From Imperialibacter roseus (GTDB taxonomy: Bacteria > Bacteroidota > Bacteroidia > Cytophagales > Cyclobacteriaceae), in contig NZ_CP136051.1 of the NCBI RefSeq assembly GCF_032999765.1, forward strand, positions 5,598,501 through 5,662,500: a stretch of 64,000 nucleotides of DNA, read 5' to 3'. The notes under the pieces are model-generated. The model had not been told where the DNA came from and searched no databases. It saw only the letters and a list, made by a program, of their open reading frames with translations. Made by a program: the position numbers and the translations under genes. Positions 54,462 to 61,112 of this stretch are shown here, in pieces. The number at the start of each line of letters is the position of its first letter. The first letter of the stretch is position 1.

Positions 54462-54482
54462 TGAGCCAATACTCGGCTCAAG
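54462..54482 (-). promoter_or_regulatory. 5'-leader hairpin of the fibre-like gene
   Basis: A perfect 7-bp stem (arms TTGAGCC and GGCTCAA) with a 7-base loop lies 17 bases before the ATG at 54445. There is no T-run after it, so it is not a terminator on this strand. It may be a transcript-stabilising or translation-controlling leader element. Confidence 0.5.
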
Positions 54483-54496
54483 AAAATACAATAATT

Positions 54497-54519
54497 AAAA
54501 AAAGGCCCGCAAATTGGGC
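54497..54519 (-). terminator. Weak intrinsic terminator after the 1735-residue gene
   Basis: On the minus strand, GCCC and GGGC form a 4-bp stem with a 7-base loop, followed by C and seven T. It lies about 95 bases after the 1735-residue gene and before the fibre-like gene, so the two may be separate transcripts. Confidence 0.5.
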
Positions 54520-54611
54520 TATAGGCAGCACCCCAATATAAGAATTTATCAATAAAAAATATCACTTAAACTTCCTAAGTGGTAAAGTTGGTATTAGCCG
54601 GTTTATGCCAG

Positions 54612-57600
54612 CTATCTGCTTATTATTATTCTTAGTGAAATAACACTCCCCCCATTTCCCGTTGTATCATAAAATCTCAAAATATACATGCCTGCTTTCA
54701 CGTCGTCAACGTCAAGAAGAACCTGTCTATCAGAGCCCGGCTCAAGGTTAGCGCTTCTTATTGTCTGACCCGTCAAATCTATCAAGTCGGCTACTATTTC
54801 GCCCCTCACTAATTTCTCATAACGGATTGTCAAGAATTTATTGGCCGGGTTAGGGTACACCGTCAGCCCCTTGAAGTAATCCAAATAGATGCCCGTCTCT
54901 TCCACCTTGGTCACCACAATGCTGGTTGGCGTAGCCAACGCATTGATACGGATGCTGTTCTGCTCAACACCGTTGCCACCGCCAAGCTGAAACTCGATAA
55001 AAGAAGTGGGATCCATCGGAATACCCGGATACTGAATATTAACACGATAGTCTCCATCAGGCAGGTTGTTCATCTCAAACTGACCCGTTTCATCTGTTTG
55101 AACATAGGCGATCAGCTCGTAGCCTTCATCGTTATCCTTCGCCCTAAACCTTGAGCGACTCAAACTTACTCCCGCACCTTTTACCCGTTTTCTATCAAAC
55201 ACCCGTGCCCCATCGTCGCCAAAATCAGATTCAAATAATCCACTGAAGGTATTGTCTCCATCTACAGGGGTTAACACTGGCAGAACACCCTCCATGGTAA
55301 GCACAAGTTCACCAACATTGCCACGGAGCTGAAGTAGATCGGCAAAGGCCCAATCGATGGTGCTTTTGTAAAAGCTTGGTAAAAAGACCTCTATATCCTG
55401 CTCAGCATAAAGCAGATAATCGCCCAGCACCACATCTTCGATGACAAATGTCCCGTTTGGCCCGCTTCTGAAGTGACCTGTGGTATCGTAGGCGCCCGCC
55501 TTAACTATAAGTAGTGCCCCAAAGGCGTCATTGACAGGGAGCTCGCTTTTGTCTGTTATTTTACCCGAAAGATTGGCTGTGGCTAAAACTTGCTGTACGC
55601 TACTTTTGATAGTCAGGCCAGGTACCCTGGCATTCGTAACTTCCAGTTGGTAATCGCCCATCGTAGCGAAATCTATCCCAGCAATAGTATACTCTGCCGC
55701 ATTGCCTTCCTCCACCTCCACGCCATTCCTGAACCACTGATGACTATTGGCACTGCCACCAATCGATACGCTGAGTAAGTAATCAGCCCCCACTGGTATC
55801 AGTTCTTCCAACATCACTCCGGCCAATTTTTGTGGACTATAGTTCAGGCTGGGAATGTTGATATTTGGCTCAAGATCGTCAAACTGTAGCCTGTTGTTCG
55901 AGACATTGAGCATCGTGAGTTGAATGATATTTGTCAAAACTGGCAGGCTGGTGATTTCATTTCCCGATAAATTGATACTTGTTAGCTTCCTCATATCTCC
56001 CAGAAACTTCGGCAAGTCACCAGAAAGGTTGTTTGCGGGCAAGTCAATCCCGGTTACCCTGTCGCTGGCAACGGTTATACCAAACCAAGATGATAGATCG
56101 GCCGTGTTCCATCCCGAATTATTGATCCAGGCTTCGCCACTGGTTAAGCTATACAACTCCTCCAACAATAACCTATCACGCTCAAGGGAGCTCACCCTGA
56201 GTGCTACCGGCTTAGTTGTGAGCGTCAAACCCGGAACAATACTACTGGTAACCTCTACATAATAATTGCCCTCGTCCGCAAATGTTGGGAAATCGATTGT
56301 ATGATTGAACCCGGCAGCACCTTCTAGTGATAGGTCATTTTTAAACCACTGATAATTGTTTGCACTTCCTCCGACCTGGCGATCCAAGATCAGGCTTTCG
56401 CCCCTCTCCTGAAGGGTGTCCGTAAAAGTAAGGAGCGCAGACTGCGGCGAAAACGTGAAAGAAGCAAGTCCCATATTGAATTCCAGTGAGGCAAAATCAA
56501 GAACATTATTGGCAACGTTGGTGGTAGAAAGTGCCATTGAAGTCAGGTTGGGTAATCTGGAAATCTGATTATTGCTGATATCGAGGGTTTTCAATGAGTC
56601 AAGCACAAGAATATCATCGGGCAGACCCCCTCTAAGGCCGTTTGCTACCAAATCAATGCCCGTTATCCTTGAAAGAGACGCCGTCACTCCAAACCAGTTC
56701 TCAACTTTCTGGCCAGGTGCAAGCCAATTAGTATTATTGACCCAATTAGCTCCGTCAAGAGAATTATACAGGCTCACAAGGGCCAGGGAGTCAGATGCGA
56801 TGACACCATCCTTGATTTTCCGGATTTCAAGCACATTACTATTTTCTGCAAGATTCCCTGCTAAGTCCGTCACACCGACCGACCGAAGACTTGCCTGCAA
56901 CAATGCAATGTCTGCGGTGACCAACAAAATAAGCTGATAATTTGAGGCGTTGGTTCGGACAATTGTATCCACGACGCCATTGAGCACCTCAAAATCCTGG
57001 CTTGTTAGATTGGTGACTGCTTCAGAAAATTGGACGTCAACAGGTATGACGCCTGTTATTGACGGCTGAGGCAGGCTGTAAGTCAACGTGGCTGTAGGGG
57101 GAACAATGTCTTTGAGCCCTTCGGTACTAATTGTATCGCCCCGATTGCCAAGACTATCGGTTAAAACAACTTTAACACTGAAAATACCGTCGGCCAAGCT
57201 GGCCAAATCTATTTCGGTAAGGCGCTCTGGGTCAGAGGAAATAGTGTTACTGCCACTTATTGTCAGGGCACTGCTGTCCGCCTCACTATTAATAAAATAC
57301 TCAAACGTTGCTCCTATCTCTCCATTTAGTATGTCGAAGTCTAATAACTGTGAATCAAGATTCAGGGGCCCACTTTGCACAATCACGGAGTCAGCAGTGG
57401 CCGGGATATTGTCGATGCTATACACCTCCCCATTGAAAGGGATGTTGATAACGCTTGGCAAAACTCCAGCGTTGTCGGTGAAATCTAGGCCCAGGGTGCC
57501 CCCGGCTGCGCCAAATTCTGCTGCAACGACCCAGTTGACCCCATCTGCATCTGATACAGCTATTAAGATTGGACTAGCTACGCCGGATTCGACAAGCGAG

Positions 57601-59819
57601 AAATTTGCTTCGGAAACCCCGGTCACCGGCTGGTCGAAGGCGACAGTCCAGCTAACTGAAGAAAAGTTATTTGGGTTGGCATCGTTTCTTGTAATAGAAA
57701 GCACCGATGCTGGCGATTTAATGGTGATTGGCTCACTTATGAGGGTCAATCCCATAACTACAGTGTTGGTTACCCTCAGTTTATATACACCGAGGTTCAG
57801 TGGGCCAAAGTTTGTTATTTCGTACGTATCAGTTGTGGCGCCAACAATATCCTCCCCGTCCTTCTCCCACTGATATTCGTTGTTAATACCACCGACTGCA
57901 AATGCCAATGTTTGACTATCTCCAGCATTTAGTCCAATTGTTTGGCTCAGGCCGAACGGCTTCTGTCCTGCATTGACGGTGATGATGCCTACGTTTGGCT
58001 CTAAATCTTCAAAGGTAAATCGATTGTTGCTCACATCAAATGAGGCGAGCAGGCCGAGTGAGCTCATGTCGGGCAAGTGGGTTAGTTCGTTGTTGCTAAT
58101 GTTAAAACTGGTCAGCGCCTGCAAATTCACTATCTGTTCGGGGACACTGTCTGCCAAAAAGTTACCTGACAGATCAATACTGGCTGCTTCAGATAAGTAG
58201 GCCAATTCATAGGGGAATTTGCCCTCCAAATTATTGCTGCTCAAGCTCACCGCTTGCACCCTGCCTCCCAGTGTGTCTATTCCGTACCAGGTATTGAGAT
58301 CCACATTGAACCAATTGGTGCTATTTACCCAACTTGCTCCATCCGTTTTTCTGTAAATAGAATCAAGGGCCACACTGTCTATCATAAGGGAAAAACCTAG
58401 CAGTTCGAAGGCAGTCGTATTTGTTAAGCTCCACGCTCCATTTCCATCTTTTACCCTCGTTAAGAGATTATGGCTGCCACTACTAAACGAATTGACCGCA
58501 ATAGGTATACTGACATTTTCATCAATGGGGTTTTGGGGAGAAGCCACAACCACCTCGGTGGCCTGACCCGCACCGGGGTCTGTGTCTATAGCATATTCAA
58601 CAGTAGTTATCAGCCTTGTTCCATCCCTAAAAAAGGGGCTTGATTCAATATGACTCCACTGCCCCTTATCATCCAGAGCCCTGATATGAAGCGTATGCAT
58701 CCCGAGAGAAAGTGACTCAATGGGTATAGGAATAGCCGCATCAACCTGAGTTCCGGGAGAAATGACCAGTGCCAAACCATTTCCATATCCCGGATCCACA
58801 TCAAAAAAGTATTCCAACGAGGTAATGGTATTTTGACCCTCAACACTCGAGGTGGTGATAAAAAATGGTCGATGTTCGGTGGCGCTCCACTGACCGGAGG
58901 CATCACGTACCCTGAAATAGACCGTGTGAAAGCCTGTACCTAACGATGACGTTGGAATCTGCTCCAGCAGGTCTACATCTGTGGATGGTGTTACCGCTAC
59001 GGCCACACCGTTACCCTGACCCGGATCAACATCTATAAAATACTCAACGGCATCAATGTCATTTCGGATCTCGCTCGTTGACTGACTGATAAAAAACGGC
59101 CGATGCTCCGTAGCACTCCACTGACCGGAGGCATCACGCACTCTGAAATAGACCGAGTGAAAGCCAGCACTTAACGATGAAGTGGGAATTTGCTCCAGCA
59201 GGTCTACATCTGTAGATGGTGTTACCGCTACGGCCACACCGTTGCCCTGACCCGGATCAACATCTATAAAATACTCAACGGCATCAATGTCATTTCGGAT
59301 CTCGCTCGTTGACTGACTGATAAAAAACGGCCGATGCTCTGCTGCACTCCACTGGCCGGATGCGTCCTGCACCCTGAAATAGATGTTATGAAAACCGGAG
59401 CTAAGGAACGCCGTGGGGATCAGCTCAAAAACATCGACATCAGCAGACGGCGTCACCGCCACCGGCGTCCCATTACCCTGACCAGGATCAGAGTCAAGGT
59501 AATACTCCATACTTACTATGTTGTTGCGTGTTTCGGTTGTGGATTGACTGATAAAAAAAGCTCTTCTTTCAAAATGACTCCAAACGTTGTTTTCATCCAT
59601 CGTGCGAACGTACAATGTATGCACGCCTGGCGTAAGCGAGCCAGTGGGCACAGCAAAGTTAAAATCTACCTGAGCGGCAGGTGTGAAAAAAACGCTGGTA
59701 CCACCGCCAAAACCTGGGTCGGCGTCTACATAGTATTCCATGGCCGTTATTTGCGGGGCCTGTGCCAGCCCAAATTGCGCACAGCATATCAACCCCAAAA
59801 AGGAAAGAAGCCTTTTCAT
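54612..59819 (-). CDS. 1735-residue surface protein with 77-residue repeats, LRR and T9SS domain
   Basis: Secreted surface protein. A 20-residue signal peptide (MKRLLSFLGLICCAQFGLAQ) is followed by six tandem repeats of about 77 residues (21-475) with the pattern EYFxDxDPGxGNG...IPTSSLxxGFHxVYFRVRDASGQWSATEHRPFF. LRR block about 480-610, Ig-like about 620-680, a bacterial-Ig segment (about 700-1000), a second LRR/Ig set 1010-1190, a third LRR/Ig set 1195-1385, then the SdrD-like module with DRKRVKGAGVSLSRSRFRAK near 1545 and the T9SS tail (LTVYPNPANKFLTIRYE) near 1655-1735. It follows the beta-helix gene by 20 bases. Confidence 0.92.
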   Translation of the reverse strand: MKRLLSFLGLICCAQFGLAQAPQITAMEYYVDADPGFGGGTSVFFTPAAQVDFNFAVPTGSLTPGVHTLYVRTMDENNVWSHFERRAFFISQSTTETRNNIVSMEYYLDSDPGQGNGTPVAVTPSADVDVFELIPTAFLSSGFHNIYFRVQDASGQWSAAEHRPFFISQSTSEIRNDIDAVEYFIDVDPGQGNGVAVAVTPSTDVDLLEQIPTSSLSAGFHSVYFRVRDASGQWSATEHRPFFISQSTSEIRNDIDAVEYFIDVDPGQGNGVAVAVTPSTDVDLLEQIPTSSLGTGFHTVYFRVRDASGQWSATEHRPFFITTSSVEGQNTITSLEYFFDVDPGYGNGLALVISPGTQVDAAIPIPIESLSLGMHTLHIRALDDKGQWSHIESSPFFRDGTRLITTVEYAIDTDPGAGQATEVVVASPQNPIDENVSIPIAVNSFSSGSHNLLTRVKDGNGAWSLTNTTAFELLGFSLMIDSVALDSIYRKTDGASWVNSTNWFNVDLNTWYGIDTLGGRVQAVSLSSNNLEGKFPYELAYLSEAASIDLSGNFLADSVPEQIVNLQALTSFNISNNELTHLPDMSSLGLLASFDVSNNRFTFEDLEPNVGIITVNAGQKPFGLSQTIGLNAGDSQTLAFAVGGINNEYQWEKDGEDIVGATTDTYEITNFGPLNLGVYKLRVTNTVVMGLTLISEPITIKSPASVLSITRNDANPNNFSSVSWTVAFDQPVTGVSEANFSLVESGVASPILIAVSDADGVNWVVAAEFGAAGGTLGLDFTDNAGVLPSVINIPFNGEVYSIDNIPATADSVIVQSGPLNLDSQLLDFDILNGEIGATFEYFINSEADSSALTISGSNTISSDPERLTEIDLASLADGIFSVKVVLTDSLGNRGDTISTEGLKDIVPPTATLTYSLPQPSITGVIPVDVQFSEAVTNLTSQDFEVLNGVVDTIVRTNASNYQLILLVTADIALLQASLRSVGVTDLAGNLAENSNVLEIRKIKDGVIASDSLALVSLYNSLDGANWVNNTNWLAPGQKVENWFGVTASLSRITGIDLVANGLRGGLPDDILVLDSLKTLDISNNQISRLPNLTSMALSTTNVANNVLDFASLEFNMGLASFTFSPQSALLTFTDTLQERGESLILDRQVGGSANNYQWFKNDLSLEGAAGFNHTIDFPTFADEGNYYVEVTSSIVPGLTLTTKPVALRVSSLERDRLLLEELYSLTSGEAWINNSGWNTADLSSWFGITVASDRVTGIDLPANNLSGDLPKFLGDMRKLTSINLSGNEITSLPVLTNIIQLTMLNVSNNRLQFDDLEPNINIPSLNYSPQKLAGVMLEELIPVGADYLLSVSIGGSANSHQWFRNGVEVEEGNAAEYTIAGIDFATMGDYQLEVTNARVPGLTIKSSVQQVLATANLSGKITDKSELPVNDAFGALLIVKAGAYDTTGHFRSGPNGTFVIEDVVLGDYLLYAEQDIEVFLPSFYKSTIDWAFADLLQLRGNVGELVLTMEGVLPVLTPVDGDNTFSGLFESDFGDDGARVFDRKRVKGAGVSLSRSRFRAKDNDEGYELIAYVQTDETGQFEMNNLPDGDYRVNIQYPGIPMDPTSFIEFQLGGGNGVEQNSIRINALATPTSIVVTKVEETGIYLDYFKGLTVYPNPANKFLTIRYEKLVRGEIVADLIDLTGQTIRSANLEPGSDRQVLLDVDDVKAGMYILRFYDTTGNGGSVISLRIIISR
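58395..59759 (-). repeat. Six tandem 231-bp repeats in the 5' part of the 1735-residue gene
   Basis: The units code for residues 21-97, 98-174, 175-251, 252-328, 329-402 and about 403-475. Units 3 (59067-59297) and 4 (58836-59066) are nearly identical in DNA, with the same 231-base period; the outer units are more diverged. This indicates a recent duplication of an inner unit. Confidence 0.88.
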
Positions 59820-59839
59820 CTTTTTCGAGATGAGCTATA

Positions 59840-60970
59840 CTAGTTTCCTTTGGCCTGGATGTGCACATTCAGGTCATTGCCTTCAATCACCATAGAAGGA
59901 ACATCGAGCACCTGAATGGTGGGTATTAAGGTGCCCTCCAAATTAAAAGGGATTGGGCCTCCATACACCCCCATATCGGTGCCATTGGTGCCTGAGCCAA
60001 GAGCAGGTGAGCCCGTATCCAGGGCTGGGTCAAATGTTGAGAGAGAGGGAACTCCTGTTCCAAATGAGACATTGACAAAAAGAGGGTCTTGGCCAGTAAT
60101 ATTATTAACACTTGTGTTGCCACCAGTAGTGAGAAATCCTTGAGTTGGCTTGCTATGGAAGCTAAGATTGTTTTCGAAACTGTTGTTTGACAAAGCCGTT
60201 TTGCCCCTTGGGCCAATGCCATAAAAGATATTGTTTTTAACAGTAGAATTGGTGAGCCGGTTAAAAGCAAACCAGCCATTTGCTTCTGCGTCGGTATGAA
60301 TAAAAATATTGTTTTCAATGGTACTGAGATCAGTCGTAACTGATCCATAAGTGGCGGTCCCATAACTTTCTGCTGTGGTACCGTAAATGATATTATTAAC
60401 TATTGCAATATTAGATACATAGCCTTGAAGAAAATCGATTGTCTCCTCAGTGCTATTGCCAATGCCACTGCCTAATATATTGTTTCTGACTACGACGTTA
60501 TTCAGACCAGTGATGGCTCCTGCATGTTGTATTCTTGTGATTACACTATTTTCTATTAGTAAATTCGATAGTGTCCCTGCAATACCGCCAAGCGCCAGAG
60601 AGGAGGAAATATACATACCCGATATTCTGGTACCGCTTGCCGCCGGGTCGGCTATCTCGACCGTGGTTACGTAGGATCTGCTGGAGCCATCAGTATCCGG
60701 GAAAAGCCCAATTCCAAAAATATTAAGTCGCTTGTCAATAGTGATTGCTCCATAACTGCTAGAGCTTCGGATTACATGAATAATGTCATCATCCACCGCC
60801 GCCGCTATGGCGTCCTGCAGAGCAGTTGAACCAACAAAAACAGCACCCGGCACGGCTACTGCCCCCGGGTTTCTATCCGCTGTCAAAATGCTTTGAGCAC
60901 TTCCGAAGTAAGTTATGAGCATCCCCAAAAGAAAAGCAAGCCCATTTTTTTGATTAAAAAAGGTTTTCAT
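59840..60970 (-). CDS. Secreted right-handed beta-helix protein
   Basis: A 376-residue protein with a signal peptide (FLLGMLITYFGSAQ, cleavage near residue 26), then ALQDAIAAAVDDDIIHVIRSSSSYGAITIDKRLNIFG. This is the usual start of the pectate-lyase-like parallel beta-helix. Repeated IENNIF, VVRNNIL, IVNNIIYG and VKNNIFYG coil turns fill residues 130-270. No lyase catalytic lysine/aspartate pattern could be recognised, so it may be a binding or structural protein. It has no T9SS tail. It is the first gene after the HTCS regulator and is followed by the 1735-residue gene after 20 bases. Confidence 0.85.
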   Translation of the reverse strand: MKTFFNQKNGLAFLLGMLITYFGSAQSILTADRNPGAVAVPGAVFVGSTALQDAIAAAVDDDIIHVIRSSSSYGAITIDKRLNIFGIGLFPDTDGSSRSYVTTVEIADPAASGTRISGMYISSSLALGGIAGTLSNLLIENSVITRIQHAGAITGLNNVVVRNNILGSGIGNSTEETIDFLQGYVSNIAIVNNIIYGTTAESYGTATYGSVTTDLSTIENNIFIHTDAEANGWFAFNRLTNSTVKNNIFYGIGPRGKTALSNNSFENNLSFHSKPTQGFLTTGGNTSVNNITGQDPLFVNVSFGTGVPSLSTFDPALDTGSPALGSGTNGTDMGVYGGPIPFNLEGTLIPTIQVLDVPSMVIEGNDLNVHIQAKGN

Positions 60971-60987
60971 GATCCTGAGAGTTAGTT

Positions 60988-61035
60988 AAAAACTTGAGCT
61001 GATGATCAGCCTTTTGGCTTTTTCATAGCTTCAAG
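60988..61035 (-). terminator. Intrinsic terminator after the HTCS gene
   Basis: On the minus strand CTTGAAGCT and AGCTCAAG form an 8-bp stem with one bulge, enclosing a smaller AGCC/GGCT hairpin, followed by TTTTT. It lies about 80 bases after the regulator's stop, inside the 142-base gap before the beta-helix gene, so the two are likely separate transcripts. Confidence 0.55.
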
Positions 61036-61112
61036 TTCGGCCCTCAGATACCGACATGCTAACAGACACGTAACACGGACTCACACAGATGTAACATATA
61101 GCCCAAAAAACC

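Noticed and set aside
57088-57873. 261-codon plus-strand open frame
   Set aside because: It is antisense to the repetitive 1735-residue gene, has a skewed Ser/Leu/Thr/Pro composition and no recognisable motif or start signal.
58395-59759. Possible CRISPR or non-coding tandem array
   Set aside because: The period is 231 bases, in frame, and codes for a continuous protein repeat.
60988-61035. Attachment site or inverted repeat of a mobile element
   Set aside because: The palindromes are better explained as an intrinsic terminator with a T-run; no integrase, transposase or target duplication is nearby.
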